Below are positions 1-8,923 of a stretch of 64,000 nt of DNA, in pieces. Where the stretch lies: positions 62,001 through 126,000 of the forward strand of contig NZ_UTHA01000029.1 of assembly GCF_900582195.1 (NCBI RefSeq), written 5' to 3'. Below the pieces are notes generated by a model. That model did not search any database and had not been told where the DNA came from. It was given only the letters and a program-made list of their open reading frames with translations. Position 1 is the first letter of the stretch; each line of letters opens with the position of its first letter. The translations under genes and the position numbers were made by a program. The stretch is from Pseudomonas viridiflava (GTDB taxonomy: Bacteria > Pseudomonadota > Gammaproteobacteria > Pseudomonadales > Pseudomonadaceae).

Positions 1-1
1 C

Positions 2-178
2 GCATCCCTTCGCAGCGTTGACGGTCAGGACGAAAGCACCATCTTGCGTGAAATCCAGAGCGCCCTGCGCGATCTGCGTTTCGGCGCGGTGGAGATCACT
101 GTGCACAACGCCCAGGTCGTACAGATCGAACGCAAAGAGAAATTCCGTTTGCAGCAACCGGGCAAGCAACCGGGCTAA
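2..178 (+). CDS. oscA: OscA-like sulfur-starvation small protein (YezD/DUF2292), 5' end cut by window edge
   Basis: An open frame enters from the left edge and ends in TAA; 58 residues are visible. The segment reading ILREIQSALRDLRFGAVEI, followed by a VVQIERKEKFR tail, is typical of the DUF2292/YezD family. In Pseudomonas this small protein (OscA) is linked to growth on organosulfur compounds and lies just upstream of the sulfate importer, which is the arrangement here (sbp begins 135 bp downstream). Family members are about 60 residues, so probably only the first few are missing. No catalytic residues are known; the role is regulatory or supportive and inferred from the family. Confidence 0.75.
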   Translation, partial: ASLRSVDGQDESTILREIQSALRDLRFGAVEITVHNAQVVQIERKEKFRLQQPGKQPG

Positions 179-313
179 AAGATCGCCGCCTGCGCCAGTT
201 CCTGCGGGGGGATTGATGCAGGAGCTGCCGCAGGCGGCGATCTTTGTACCGACACACCCGATTTGCGCAATACATAAGAAAAAGCCACCACCAGAATTCC
301 AGGAGCTTTCACC

Positions 314-1327
314 ATGTCGTCGATTCGCCGTTACGCTTTGGCCGCTCTGGCCAGTGCTGTGTTTGCCGGTTCCGCCGTTGCCAAGGATTACGAACTGCTC
401 AACGTGTCGTATGACCCGACGCGCGAGCTGTATCAGGACTACAACGCTGAATTCATCAAGTTCTGGCAGAAAGATCACGCCGGCGACACCGTGAAAATCC
501 AGCAATCCCACGGTGGTTCGGGCAAACAGGGTCGTGCGGTGATCGACGGTCTGCGCGCTGACGTGGTGACCCTGGCCCTGGCCGGCGACATCGATGAAAT
601 CGCCAAACTCGGCAAGACCCTGCCCGCCGACTGGCAGAAGCGTCTGCCGGAAGCGAGCACGCCGTACACCTCGACCATCGTGTTCCTGGTGCGCAAGGGC
701 AACCCGAAAGGCATCAAGGACTGGGGTGATCTGGTCAAGAACGACGTCTCGGTGATCACCCCGAACCCGAAAACCTCCGGCGGTGCGCGCTGGAACTTCC
801 TCGCCGCATGGGCCTACGGTCTGAAAGCCAACGGCGGCAGCGAAGAAAAAGCTAAAGAGTACGTGCAGACCCTGTTCAAGCATGTGCCGATTCTCGACAC
901 CGGCGCTCGTGGCTCGACCATTACCTTCGTCAACAACGGTCAGGGTGACGTGTTGCTGGCCTGGGAAAACGAAGCGTTCCTGGCGCTGAAAGAAGATGGC
1001 GGCGCCGACAAGTTCGACATCGTCGTGCCTTCGCTGTCGATCCTCGCCGAGCCGCCAGTGGCGGTGGTCGACAAGAACGCCGAGAAGAAAGGCAACGAGC
1101 AGATCGCCGAAGCCTATCTGAAGCACCTGTACAGCCCGGCCGGTCAGGAAATCGCCGCGAAGAACTTCTACCGTCCGCGTGACAAGGACGTGGCCGCGAA
1201 GTACGCCCAGCAGTTCCCGAAACTCGAGCTGGTGACCATCGACAAAGACTTCGGCGGCTGGAAAACCGCGCAACCGAAATTCTTCAACGACGGTGGCGTG
1301 TTCGACCAGATTTATCAGGCGCAGTAA
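314..1327 (+). CDS. sbp: Sulfate ABC transporter substrate-binding protein (Sbp/CysP family)
   Basis: The product is a 337-residue periplasmic protein. It starts with a Sec signal peptide (cleavage near residue 23, after AVA), and the mature protein begins [21 protein letters not shown], a hallmark of sulfate/thiosulfate-binding proteins. The SGGSGKQ stretch near residues 65-71 and the [12 protein letters not shown] stretch near residue 150 form the usual anion-binding loops. It should deliver sulfate or thiosulfate to CysTWA, encoded 174 bp downstream beyond a REP doublet. CAGGAG lies about 8 bp before the ATG. The REP pair between sbp and cysT may adjust their relative expression, since binding proteins are usually needed in excess. 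Confidence 0.93.
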   Translation: MSSIRRYALAALASAVFAGSAVAKDYELLNVSYDPTRELYQDYNAEFIKFWQKDHAGDTVKIQQSHGGSGKQGRAVIDGLRADVVTLALAGDIDEIAKLGKTLPADWQKRLPEASTPYTSTIVFLVRKGNPKGIKDWGDLVKNDVSVITPNPKTSGGARWNFLAAWAYGLKANGGSEEKAKEYVQTLFKHVPILDTGARGSTITFVNNGQGDVLLAWENEAFLALKEDGGADKFDIVVPSLSILAEPPVAVVDKNAEKKGNEQIAEAYLKHLYSPAGQEIAAKNFYRPRDKDVAAKYAQQFPKLELVTIDKDFGGWKTAQPKFFNDGGVFDQIYQAQ

Positions 1328-1372
1328 TCTGACTTCAGCCACACATCAAGCCTGAAGCCAGGCGCGGAAAAT

Positions 1373-1459
1373 GTGGGAGCGAGCTTGCTCGCGAAAGCGG
1401 AGTGTCAGACGACGTAGAGTTGGCTGATACTCCCTCTTCGCGAGCAAGCTCGCTCCCAC
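1373..1459. repeat. REP doublet 1 (head-to-tail F..R pair)
   Basis: A 23-bp REP unit beginning GTGGGAGCGAGC and ending CTCGCGAA (1373-1395) is followed by its reverse complement (1437-1459). Together they can form a long cruciform. It lies between sbp and cysT. Confidence 0.9.
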
Positions 1460-1500
1460 ATTGGTGCGTTCAGCGGAATGCTTTTTAACCAAGGACTTTT

Positions 1501-2319
1501 ATGTCGCGTCGTATCTCCCCCGTCATACCCGGCTTCGGGCTGACGCTGGGCTACACCTTGGTGTACCTCAGCCTGATTGTGCTTATCCCGCTGGCGGCGA
1601 TGTTCGTCCACGCCGCCCAACTCACCTGGGATCAGTTCTGGACGATCATCTCCGCGCCGCGGGTGCTGGCGGCATTGAAGCTGAGCTTCGGGACCGCGCT
1701 GTGTGCGGCGATCATCAATGGCATCATCGGCACGTTGCTGGCCTGGGTGCTGGTGCGCTACACCTTCCCGGGGCGCAAGGTGATCGACGCGATGATCGAT
1801 CTGCCGTTCGCCCTGCCGACTGCCGTGGCCGGTATCGCGCTGACTGCGCTGTACGCGCCGGCCGGTCTGGTCGGCCAATTCGCTGCTGACCTCGGTTTCA
1901 AAATCGCTTACACGCCACTCGGTATCACGTTGGCGCTGACCTTCGTCACACTGCCGTTCGTGGTGCGCACGGTGCAACCGGTGTTGGCCGACATTCCCCG
2001 TGAAGTCGAAGAAGCCGCCGCGTGTCTCGGGGCGAAGCCATGGCAGGTGTTCCGCCACATCCTCGTACCTGCGCTGCTGCCCGCCTGGCTCACCGGTTTT
2101 GCCCTGGCCTTTGCCCGTGGCGTCGGCGAGTACGGTTCGGTGATTTTCATCGCCGGCAACATGCCGATGAAAACCGAGATCCTGCCGCTGCTGATCATGG
2201 TCAAGCTCGACCAATACGATTACACCGGCGCCACTGCCATCGGCGTGTTGATGCTGGTGGTTTCCTTCGTCCTGTTGCTGCTGATCAACTTGCTGCAGCG
2301 GCGCATCGAAACCCCATAA
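1501..2319 (+). CDS. cysT: Sulfate ABC transporter permease CysT
   Basis: This 272-residue inner-membrane protein has about six hydrophobic segments and the EAA-type cytoplasmic loop (EVEEAAACLGAKPWQVFRHILVPAL, near residues 164-188) that docks to the CysA ATPase. It is one of two permeases of the sulfate/thiosulfate importer. Length and sequence match CysT (also called CysU). The ATG follows AAGGA at good spacing. The gene is 12 bp upstream of cysW, and the cysT-cysW-cysA order is the standard operon. Regulation by CysB is expected from the family, but no clear site is visible directly upstream. Confidence 0.95.
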   Translation: MSRRISPVIPGFGLTLGYTLVYLSLIVLIPLAAMFVHAAQLTWDQFWTIISAPRVLAALKLSFGTALCAAIINGIIGTLLAWVLVRYTFPGRKVIDAMIDLPFALPTAVAGIALTALYAPAGLVGQFAADLGFKIAYTPLGITLALTFVTLPFVVRTVQPVLADIPREVEEAAACLGAKPWQVFRHILVPALLPAWLTGFALAFARGVGEYGSVIFIAGNMPMKTEILPLLIMVKLDQYDYTGATAIGVLMLVVSFVLLLLINLLQRRIETP

Positions 2320-2331
2320 GGAGGCGCGAAC

Positions 2332-3204
2332 ATGTCCCAATCGTCTATTGCGGCCGCCTCTTCGGCCAACGCTGCACGCCGTGGCAGCGCCACTTCGCGC
2401 AGAATCCTGATCGGTCTTGGCTGGCTGATCTTTTTCCTGTTTCTGCTGCTGCCGCTGTTCATCGTCGTATCGCAAGGTTTGAAGAACGGACTCGGCGCCT
2501 TCTTCACCGCGATCTTTGAGCCGGATGCACTGTCGGCATTGAAACTCACCGTGTTCGCCGTGCTGATTTCGGTGCCGCTGAACCTGGTGTTCGGGGTCAG
2601 CGCCGCGTGGTGCGTGAGTAAATACTCGTTCCGTGGCAAGAGCATGCTGGTGACGCTGATCGACTTGCCGTTTTCGGTGTCACCGGTGATCGCCGGTCTG
2701 GTCTACGTGCTGATGTTCGGTGCGCAGGGCCTGTTCGGGCCGTGGCTGCAGGATCACGACATCCAGATCGTCTTCGCCCTGCCGGGCATCGTGCTGGCGA
2801 CGATCTTCGTCACCGTGCCGTTCGTGGCTCGTGAACTGATCCCGCTGATGCAGGAGCAAGGCACGCAGGAAGAGGAAGCCGCGCGCCTGCTCGGCGCCAA
2901 TGGCTGGCAGATGTTCTGGCATGTCACTGTGCCGAACATCAAGTGGGGCCTGATCTATGGCGTGGTGCTGTGTACCGCGCGGGCCATGGGTGAGTTCGGT
3001 GCGGTGTCGGTGGTTTCCGGGCACATTCGCGGCGTGACCAACACCTTGCCGCTGCACGTCGAGATCCTCTACAACGAATACAACCACGTGGCCGCGTTCG
3101 CCGTGGCGAGCCTGTTGCTGATCCTGGCGCTCTTCATCCTGCTGCTCAAGCAGTGGAGCGAAAACCGTATCAACCGCCTGCGCGCCAGCGCCGCGGAGGA
3201 ATAA
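2332..3204 (+). CDS. cysW: Sulfate ABC transporter permease CysW
   Basis: This 290-residue protein has a short basic N-terminus, six predicted membrane segments and an EAA loop ([22 protein letters not shown], near residues 180-201). It forms the permease heterodimer with CysT. The C-terminal half contains the [18 protein letters not shown] segment conserved in CysW. A strong AAGGAGG precedes the ATG. The stop codon is 3 bp before the cysA start, so translation is probably coupled. Confidence 0.95.
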   Translation: MSQSSIAAASSANAARRGSATSRRILIGLGWLIFFLFLLLPLFIVVSQGLKNGLGAFFTAIFEPDALSALKLTVFAVLISVPLNLVFGVSAAWCVSKYSFRGKSMLVTLIDLPFSVSPVIAGLVYVLMFGAQGLFGPWLQDHDIQIVFALPGIVLATIFVTVPFVARELIPLMQEQGTQEEEAARLLGANGWQMFWHVTVPNIKWGLIYGVVLCTARAMGEFGAVSVVSGHIRGVTNTLPLHVEILYNEYNHVAAFAVASLLLILALFILLLKQWSENRINRLRASAAEE

Positions 3205-3207
3205 TTC

Positions 3208-4197
3208 ATGTCGATCGAAGTGCGTAACGTCAGCAAGAATTTCAACGCGTTCAAGGCGCTGGACAACATCAGCCTGGATATCCACAGCGGTGAGCTGGTG
3301 GCGTTGCTCGGCCCGTCGGGCTGCGGCAAGACCACCTTGCTGCGGATTATCGCCGGTCTGGAAACCCCGGATCAGGGCAACATCGTGTTCCATGGCGAAG
3401 ACGTTTCCGGCCACGACGTGCGTGATCGCAACGTCGGTTTCGTGTTCCAGCATTACGCCTTGTTCCGCCACATGACCGTGTTCGACAACGTCGCATTCGG
3501 CCTGCGCATGAAACCGAAAAACCAGCGCCCGAGTGAAAGCCAGATCGCGACCAAGGTGCATGAACTGCTGAACATGGTGCAGCTGGACTGGCTGTCGGAT
3601 CGTTATCCGGAGCAGTTGTCCGGTGGTCAGCGTCAGCGTATTGCTTTGGCCCGTGCCTTGGCGGTGGAGCCAAAAGTGCTTCTGCTCGATGAGCCGTTCG
3701 GCGCCCTCGATGCCAAGGTGCGTAAAGAGCTGCGCCGCTGGTTGGCGCGGCTGCACGAAGATATCAACCTGACCTCGGTGTTCGTGACCCACGACCAGGA
3801 AGAGGCGATGGAAGTCGCCGACCGTATCGTGGTGATGAACAAGGGCGTGATCGAGCAGATCGGCTCACCGGGCGACGTTTACGAAAACCCGGCCAGCGAT
3901 TTCGTTTATCACTTCCTCGGCGACTCGAACCGCTTGCTGTTGAGCGACGACAACCATGTGCTGTTCCGCCCGCATGAGGTGTCGTTGTCCAGGCATGAGC
4001 TGGAAGATCACCATGCGGCTGAAGTGCGTGATATCCGGCCGTTGGGCGCGACCACGCGGGTGACGTTGAAGGTGGAAGGGCAAACGGATTTGATCGAGGC
4101 AGAAGTGGTGAAAGACCACGACAGCCTGATTGGGTTGGCCAAGGGTGAGACGCTGTTCTTCAAACCCAAGGTCTGGCAGAAAGTCGCCAGCTTCTAA
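3208..4197 (+). CDS. cysA: Sulfate/thiosulfate ABC transporter ATP-binding protein CysA
   Basis: A 329-residue ABC ATPase with Walker A GPSGCGKT (35-42), Q-loop near Gln81, signature LSGGQ (137-141) and Walker B LLLDEP (158-163). The switch histidine lies in FVTHDQEEA. The C-terminal region from about residue 235 is the regulatory TOBE-like domain of CysA. It powers sulfate/thiosulfate uptake through CysTW. Its ribosome-binding site (GCGGAGGA) lies inside the end of cysW. A REP doublet follows the stop codon instead of a clear hairpin terminator. Confidence 0.96.
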   Translation: MSIEVRNVSKNFNAFKALDNISLDIHSGELVALLGPSGCGKTTLLRIIAGLETPDQGNIVFHGEDVSGHDVRDRNVGFVFQHYALFRHMTVFDNVAFGLRMKPKNQRPSESQIATKVHELLNMVQLDWLSDRYPEQLSGGQRQRIALARALAVEPKVLLLDEPFGALDAKVRKELRRWLARLHEDINLTSVFVTHDQEEAMEVADRIVVMNKGVIEQIGSPGDVYENPASDFVYHFLGDSNRLLLSDDNHVLFRPHEVSLSRHELEDHHAAEVRDIRPLGATTRVTLKVEGQTDLIEAEVVKDHDSLIGLAKGETLFFKPKVWQKVASF

Positions 4198-4207
4198 AAT
4201 CAAAAGC

Positions 4208-4299
4208 TTCGCGAGCAAGCTCGCTCCCACAGGGAATTCGGTCGGACATGAATTTTGTGTTCAGCACCAGTGCACTGTGGGAGCGAGCTTGCTCGCGAA
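4208..4299. repeat. REP doublet 2 (R..F pair)
   Basis: Reverse REP unit at 4208-4230 and forward unit at 4277-4299, between the convergent ends of cysA and the DUF962 gene, a common location for REPs. Confidence 0.9.
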
Positions 4300-4305
4300 A
4301 GCGAT

Positions 4306-4830
4306 TCAGACAGCCGCACGATTCGGATTGACCCGCACCACCCCCGCCCGCGCCTCGATCTGCTCTTTCAATTCATGCCGCATCCCGAGCATGAACGCCA
4401 ACTCGGCCACGACAAACAACGGCCCGACAATCAGCCCCGACACATCATCGACAAACGCCGGTTTGCGTCCCTCATAGTGATGCCCGACAAACTGGATCAC
4501 CCAGCCCACCACAAACATCGCCAGGCCGCTGCTCAGCCAGACCATCGTGCTCTGCTGCGCCAATACATGCCCGGCCCAGACTGACAGGCCCATCAGCACC
4601 GTCATCAGCACCCCGAGCTTCACTTCCAGACGCAGATAAAACCACGCCGAAGCCAGCGCCACGACAACCGCTGGAGATATCCACAAGCCGCCCAGCGACC
4701 ATTCCGGACGCGACAACAACACCGCAACGGCCACCACAATCAGCGGAATGCCGATAAAGTGGCTGGCGATATTGCGCGGATCGCGGTGGTAGGCGGCGTA
4801 TTGACTGAGATGGTCGACGAGGCTTTTCAT
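4306..4830 (-). CDS. DUF962/Mpo1-like membrane protein
   Basis: I chose the ATG at 4830 because GGAGG lies just upstream; this gives 174 residues. The N-terminus (YAAYHRDPRNIASHFIGIP) carries the Tyr-x3-His...Asn...His-x-Ile-Gly pattern of DUF962. Yeast Mpo1 of this family is an iron-dependent dioxygenase of 2-hydroxy fatty acids in alpha-oxidation. Four hydrophobic segments follow, and a further His cluster (FVGHHYEGRKPAFVDD) lies near the C-terminus. The bacterial function is not established, so enzymatic activity here is inference. It is convergent with cysA and divergent from the CRP-type regulator. Confidence 0.82.
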   Translation of the reverse strand: MKSLVDHLSQYAAYHRDPRNIASHFIGIPLIVVAVAVLLSRPEWSLGGLWISPAVVVALASAWFYLRLEVKLGVLMTVLMGLSVWAGHVLAQQSTMVWLSSGLAMFVVGWVIQFVGHHYEGRKPAFVDDVSGLIVGPLFVVAELAFMLGMRHELKEQIEARAGVVRVNPNRAAV

Positions 4831-4914
4831 TGTTGTTCCTCCGGTAGGGTTGATCGCATCATCCCTCGGGATCAGGGTTCGCTCTGTCAGGCAGGCGACA
4901 ATCCAGGAGTGTTT

Positions 4915-5592
4915 ATGCAAATTCGTTCACGGCTGATGAGTGGCCAGTGGTTCAGTCATCTACCGGTATCCTTTCAGGATAGCTTGCTGGCGGCAGCTCG
5001 GGAGCGACGGCTGACGGCGGGGCAGCGCTTGTTCCAGCGTGGTGATGCGCCGTGCGGCTTGTACGCGGTGCTCGATGGCGCCGTGCGCATTGGCGCGGTA
5101 AGCGAGCAGGGCAAGGAGGCGTTGTTGAGCCTGGTCGAGGCGCCGCATTGGTTCGGCGAAATCTGCCTGTTCGATGGCCAGCCGCGTACCCATGACGCTT
5201 ATGCCGTCGGGCCGTGCACGTTGCTGAATATTCCGCAGCCGACGTTGCTGAAACTGCTCGACGAACATCCGGTGTATTGGCGGCATCTGGCGCTGCTGAT
5301 GAGCCACAAACTGCGCCTGGCCTTCATCAATCTCGAACAACTGAGCCTGCTGCCAGCGCCGGCACGTCTGGCCCATCGCTTGCTGATGATCGCCGAAGGC
5401 TACGGCGAGCTCGATGCGCCACGCCGCGTTCTGCAACTGCCGCAGGAGCAGTTGGCATCGATGCTGTCGCTGTCGCGACAGACCACCAACCAGATCCTCA
5501 AGGACTTGCAGGGGCAGGGGATTATCGGGCTTGGCTATGGCGAGATCGAAATCCTTGATGCCGTACGATTGCGCGTCCTGGCCACGATCTGA
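4915..5592 (+). CDS. CRP/FNR-family transcriptional regulator
   Basis: Starting at the ATG preceded by CAGGAG (an upstream in-frame Met has no such site), the product is 225 residues. Residues about 20-130 form a cyclic-nucleotide-binding-type beta-roll (GQRLFQRGDAPCGLYAVLDGAVRIG). A long dimerisation helix follows, then a Crp-type winged helix near residues 165-200 (LPQEQLASMLSLSRQTTNQI). It lacks the Cys cluster of FNR, so it does not look like an iron-sulfur oxygen sensor. The ligand is unknown. It is divergent from the DUF962 gene and may control it. Confidence 0.85.
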   Translation: MQIRSRLMSGQWFSHLPVSFQDSLLAAARERRLTAGQRLFQRGDAPCGLYAVLDGAVRIGAVSEQGKEALLSLVEAPHWFGEICLFDGQPRTHDAYAVGPCTLLNIPQPTLLKLLDEHPVYWRHLALLMSHKLRLAFINLEQLSLLPAPARLAHRLLMIAEGYGELDAPRRVLQLPQEQLASMLSLSRQTTNQILKDLQGQGIIGLGYGEIEILDAVRLRVLATI

Positions 5593-5610
5593 CAATGCAC
5601 CCAGGCCCTT

Positions 5611-5698
5611 GTGGGAGCGAGCTTGCTCGCGAATGCGATTTAACATTCAACATGATTGCTGACTGACACACCGCCTTCGCGAGCAAGCTCGCTCCCAC
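5611..5698. repeat. REP doublet 3 (F..R pair)
   Basis: Forward unit 5611-5633 and reverse unit 5676-5698, between the convergent CRP-type regulator and uraH. Confidence 0.9.
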
Positions 5699-5714
5699 AG
5701 GGGGCAGTGTTGAC

Positions 5715-6125
5715 TCAGGAACCGCGATAGGTCGAGAAGCCGTACGGGCTGAGCAGCAGCGGGATGTGGTAATGCTGATCGGTCTGCTTGACCTCGAAGA
5801 TCACCGGGATTTCCGGAAAGAACGTGTCGTGCTTGGTCTTCTTGAAGTACTCGCCGGTCTTGAACACCACGCGGTATTCACCCACTTCAAAAGGCTGTTT
5901 GGCCGGGAACAGTTCGGCGATGCGCCCTTGTTCATTGGTCGTGCCCTGGGCCAGTTGCTGCCAGTCTTGACCAACGTGTTTCTCCAGCGTCACGTTGATG
6001 CCCGGCGACGGCAGGCCGTTTTCCAGATTGAGTACATGCACGCTCAACGGGTTGCCGGCCGCCAAGGCCAGGCTGGAAAAAGCGCTCAGTCCAAGCGCGG
6101 CGAAGGTCATGCGCAAAGTGCTCAT
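5715..6125 (-). CDS. uraH: Periplasmic 5-hydroxyisourate hydrolase (transthyretin-like)
   Basis: This 136-residue protein has a signal peptide cleaved near residue 23 (ALA-A) and a transthyretin-like HIUase domain. The catalytic signature is complete: His30 in the SVHVLNLENG motif, Arg68, His120 region (QHYHIPLLLSPYGFSTYRGS) and the diagnostic C-terminal YRGS. HIUase converts 5-hydroxyisourate to OHCU in urate breakdown. No other urate genes are present nearby. Instead the gene follows an HbpS-like gene by 12 bp and is divergent from a two-component system, like E. coli hiuH (yedX) next to hprRS (yedWV). A stress or metal link is therefore more likely than bulk purine catabolism. Confidence 0.9.
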   Translation of the reverse strand: MSTLRMTFAALGLSAFSSLALAAGNPLSVHVLNLENGLPSPGINVTLEKHVGQDWQQLAQGTTNEQGRIAELFPAKQPFEVGEYRVVFKTGEYFKKTKHDTFFPEIPVIFEVKQTDQHYHIPLLLSPYGFSTYRGS

Positions 6126-6137
6126 GGATGCATCTCC

Positions 6138-6623
6138 TTATTGGGAACGGGTGGTGGCCAGACCGGTTTTTCCGGCAGCCTTGATCGCACAGCTTTCGTC
6201 CTGCTCGCCGCCGCCGGAACCGGCCACGCCCATCGCGCCCACCAGTTCAGTGCCGAGGAACAGCGGAATCCCGCCGCCAAGCAACAGCAACTCATCGAGG
6301 GTGTTGAGGTTGGCGGTTTCCGGATTGCTGCGAGCACGTTCGGCAAACAATCGGGTGGCGGTTTTGGTCGACAGCGCGGTATACGCCTTGCGTTGGCTGG
6401 CGGCGGTGTTGTGCGGACCGACGCCGTCGCTGCGCAGGGTCACCAACAGATTGCCGCCACGGTCGAGCACCGACACCGTGCCGGTGCAGTTGGCCATTGC
6501 CGTGTCGGCGAGCAGCCGTGCAGTTTTCAGGTCGAGGTCGGCGTGACGCGGCAGCTCAGGACTGGCGACAGCAACGCCACTGAGGCCGATCATCAGGCTT
6601 GCAACGAAGTATTTGACGGTCAT
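6138..6623 (-). CDS. Exported heme-binding/GlcG-HbpS family protein (DUF336)
   Basis: The product is 161 residues with a signal peptide (cleavage near residue 20, VAVAS). The DUF336 fold is recognisable from DLKTARLLADTAMANC, VSVLDRGGNLLVTLRSDG, RKAYTALSTKT and the glycine-rich LLLLGGGIPLFLGTELVGAMGVAGSGGGEQDE stretch (described here in parts of one continuous region). HbpS of Streptomyces, in this family, senses heme and redox stress and works with a two-component system. That is suggestive because this gene faces an HprRS-like pair across a shared promoter region. It is the first gene of a probable two-gene operon with uraH. GGAGCC precedes the ATG. Confidence 0.82.
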   Translation of the reverse strand: MTVKYFVASLMIGLSGVAVASPELPRHADLDLKTARLLADTAMANCTGTVSVLDRGGNLLVTLRSDGVGPHNTAASQRKAYTALSTKTATRLFAERARSNPETANLNTLDELLLLGGGIPLFLGTELVGAMGVAGSGGGEQDESCAIKAAGKTGLATTRSQ

Positions 6624-6689
6624 GGACAGGCTCCAAAAGCGAAGGTCGCCACCTTAATCGCCGATGTTCGTCAGAACCTCGTCAGTCTG

Positions 6690-6705
6690 ATTACAAGTTT
6701 GTAAT
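6690..6705. promoter_or_regulatory. Candidate HprR/CusR-type response-regulator box
   Basis: ATTACAAGTTTGTAAT is a perfect inverted repeat with 7-bp arms and a 2-bp spacer. It lies between the divergent hbpS-like/uraH and response-regulator genes. From memory the E. coli HprR box is CATTACAAAATTGTAATG, which has the same arms. It is about 60-75 bp from both start codons, so it could control both directions. Confidence 0.7.
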
Positions 6706-6759
6706 GGGCAACGCCGCCGAAGGCGCCTAGCCTGTGTGTCTGAATAATCGAGGTGTGCC

Positions 6760-7440
6760 ATGCGTTTGCTGGTCGTAGAAGATGAAGCCAAAACCGCGAA
6801 TTTCCTCGCCAAAGGCCTGGGCGAGTCGGGTTTTGCCGTGGACGTGGCGCTCAATGGCCTCGATGGGCGCTACTTTATCGAGCAACAGGCATATGACCTG
6901 ATCATCCTCGACGTGATGCTGCCCGGCCTCAATGGCTGGCAATTGCTGCAACTGATTCGCCAGCGTGGCGCCACGCCGGTGCTGTTTCTCACCGCCAAGG
7001 ACGCCATTGAAGACCGCGTGCGCGGTCTCGAACTGGGCGCCGACGATTACCTGCTCAAACCCTTCGCCTTCGCCGAGCTGCTCGCGCGGGTACGCACGTT
7101 GCTACGGCGCGGGCCGATGCGCGAAGCCGAGTCGTACACCATCGCCGATCTGGAAATCGACGTGTTGCGCCGCCGCGTCAGTCGCGGTGGCCAGCGCATC
7201 GCCCTGACCAACAAGGAGTTCGCGTTGCTGCAATTGCTCGCCAGTCGCCAGGGCGAAGTGCTGTCGCGCACGCTGATCGCCTCGCAGGTGTGGAACCTGA
7301 ATTTCGACAGCGACACCAACATGGTCGAGGTTGCAGTGCGCCGATTGCGCTCGAAAGTCGATGACCCGTACATGCCGAAACTGATCCACACCGTGCGCGG
7401 CGTCGGTTATCAACTGGAAGCGCCTGACGATGCGCTCTAG
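6760..7440 (+). CDS. OmpR-family response regulator (HprR/CusR/heavy-metal type)
   Basis: This 226-residue protein has a receiver domain with acidic residues E7/D8 (VVEDEAK), phosphoacceptor Asp51 ([10 protein letters not shown]) and conserved Lys near residue 101 (LLKPFAF). A winged-helix effector domain occupies about residues 125-220 and ends in the usual [10 protein letters not shown]. It pairs with the histidine kinase, whose start overlaps its end by 11 bp. The neighbouring hiuH homologue and the ATTACAA-type palindrome upstream point to an HprR-like regulator (H2O2/copper response) rather than a generic heavy-metal regulator. The distinction is inference from context. Confidence 0.9.
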   Translation: MRLLVVEDEAKTANFLAKGLGESGFAVDVALNGLDGRYFIEQQAYDLIILDVMLPGLNGWQLLQLIRQRGATPVLFLTAKDAIEDRVRGLELGADDYLLKPFAFAELLARVRTLLRRGPMREAESYTIADLEIDVLRRRVSRGGQRIALTNKEFALLQLLASRQGEVLSRTLIASQVWNLNFDSDTNMVEVAVRRLRSKVDDPYMPKLIHTVRGVGYQLEAPDDAL

Positions 7441-8815
7441 GTCGATCGCCTGGCGCTTGGCGCTGGCGTTCGCGATGGTTTGCGCTTTGGTGCTGAGTGC
7501 GATTGGCGTGTTTCTCTATCGCTCGCTCGCTTCGGAAATTGCCTGGCGCGACGATCTCGCGCTGCTCGGACGACTTGAGCAAGTACGCGCCTTGCTCGCC
7601 GACAGCGACAGCCTCGACGCTTTGCAGGCGCGGCCACGGCTGTATCAAAACATGCTCGGCAATCTCGACAGCCTGCTACTGGTGCGCCGTGCCGATGGTT
7701 CCAGTGTGATCGCCATCAACCCGCGTCAGCGCGATCTCCCGGCGCTGAACGCGATCCCGCGCGAGCAAACGCCGCAGCGACGCGACGTGTTGACCTGGCA
7801 AGCGCCGGACGGTGCTGAGCTGGCCCTGCTGTCCGGCGAAGCGCAAGGGCCAAACGGCGAGCCACTGACGGTCATTGCCGGCAAGGTGCTGAGTGAACGC
7901 GAACAGATGCTCGCCAGTTACCGTTTACGCCTTTATCTGGCCGTCGGCCTCGGTGCGTTGCTCGCCTTTGCCTTGGGCTTGCTGTTGCTGCGCCGGGGTC
8001 TGCAACCGTTACGGCAGTTGAGCGAAGCGGTACGCGGCATCGATCTGCGTAGCCTCGATCAACGCTTGCCCGCCACCGGCACGCCCGCCGAACTGCTTGA
8101 GCCGGTGCAGGCGCTCAACGGCATGCTGGCGCGGCTGGACGACAGCGTGCAGCGCCTCTCGCAGTTTTCCGCCGACCTCGCCCACGAGATACGTACGCCG
8201 CTGCACACCTTGTTGGCGAGCAACGGTCAGGCGCTGAATCATCCGCGCAGCACCGAGGAGTATCAGGAAGTCCTCGCCTCGAACATGGAAGAGTTCGAAC
8301 GGCTCAAGCGCATGGCGGAAAACCTGATGTTCCTTGCTCGAGCCGAGCAGGCGGAGCGTGCGCTAAATCTGCAAACGCTGGATCTGCACAGCGTTGGCGG
8401 TGAGCTATGTGATTATTTTGAAGCGTTGGCCGATGACCGCGATCTGCGGCTGGACAATCAACTGCATGGCGAATTGCTTGCCGATCAGCAACTGTTGCAA
8501 CGGGCGCTCGGCAATCTGTTGGCCAATGCCGTGCGTCATGCCGATCCCGCCAGCGTGATCAGCCTGCGTCGCCACGACGAAGCGCAATGTTGCTGGCTGC
8601 AGGTGCATAACCTCGGGCCGACCATTGCGCCGGAGCATCTGGGCAAACTGTTCGACCGTTTCTACCGCGTTGATCCTTCGCGGGCGGAGCCGGGGGATTC
8701 GGGAGGATTGGGGTTGGCGATCGTGCAGTCGATCATGCAGTTGCATGGGGGGCGGGTGCGGGTGAGTAGTGATGCGGCGGGTACGGTGTTTGAGCTGGGT
8801 TTTGCAATGAATTGA
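7430..8815 (+). CDS. Heavy-metal/HprS-type sensor histidine kinase
   Basis: This 461-residue membrane kinase has a first TM at about 10-30, a periplasmic sensor region at about 31-165 and a second TM at about 168-188. Next come a HAMP domain (188-240), a HisKA dimerisation domain with phosphoacceptor His252 ([17 protein letters not shown]), and an HATPase_c domain with N-box [11 protein letters not shown] and G-box [13 protein letters not shown]. Its ATG overlaps the response-regulator gene by 11 bp, so the two are translationally coupled. The length and layout match the CusS/HprS group. The signal is not deducible from sequence; copper or oxidant is inferred from the hiuH neighbourhood. Confidence 0.9.
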   Translation: MRSRSIAWRLALAFAMVCALVLSAIGVFLYRSLASEIAWRDDLALLGRLEQVRALLADSDSLDALQARPRLYQNMLGNLDSLLLVRRADGSSVIAINPRQRDLPALNAIPREQTPQRRDVLTWQAPDGAELALLSGEAQGPNGEPLTVIAGKVLSEREQMLASYRLRLYLAVGLGALLAFALGLLLLRRGLQPLRQLSEAVRGIDLRSLDQRLPATGTPAELLEPVQALNGMLARLDDSVQRLSQFSADLAHEIRTPLHTLLASNGQALNHPRSTEEYQEVLASNMEEFERLKRMAENLMFLARAEQAERALNLQTLDLHSVGGELCDYFEALADDRDLRLDNQLHGELLADQQLLQRALGNLLANAVRHADPASVISLRRHDEAQCCWLQVHNLGPTIAPEHLGKLFDRFYRVDPSRAEPGDSGGLGLAIVQSIMQLHGGRVRVSSDAAGTVFELGFAMN

Positions 8816-8823
8816 AGGACGTC

Positions 8824-8889
8824 TTCGCGAGCAGGCTCGCTCCCACATTTGGAATGCATTTCCCCTGTGGGAGCGAGCCTGCTCGCGAA
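8824..8889. repeat. REP doublet 4 (R..F pair)
   Basis: Reverse unit 8824-8846 and forward unit 8867-8889 (variant with GCAGGCTC/GCCTGC core), between the convergent kinase and AraC-family genes. Confidence 0.9.
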
Positions 8890-8923
8890 GGCGCTGGATC
8901 TGACGACTCAGGGTTGGGATCAG

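Noticed and set aside
1405..2475. 356-codon minus-strand frame opposite cysT
   Set aside because: Gln/Arg/His-rich shadow of cysT and part of cysW.
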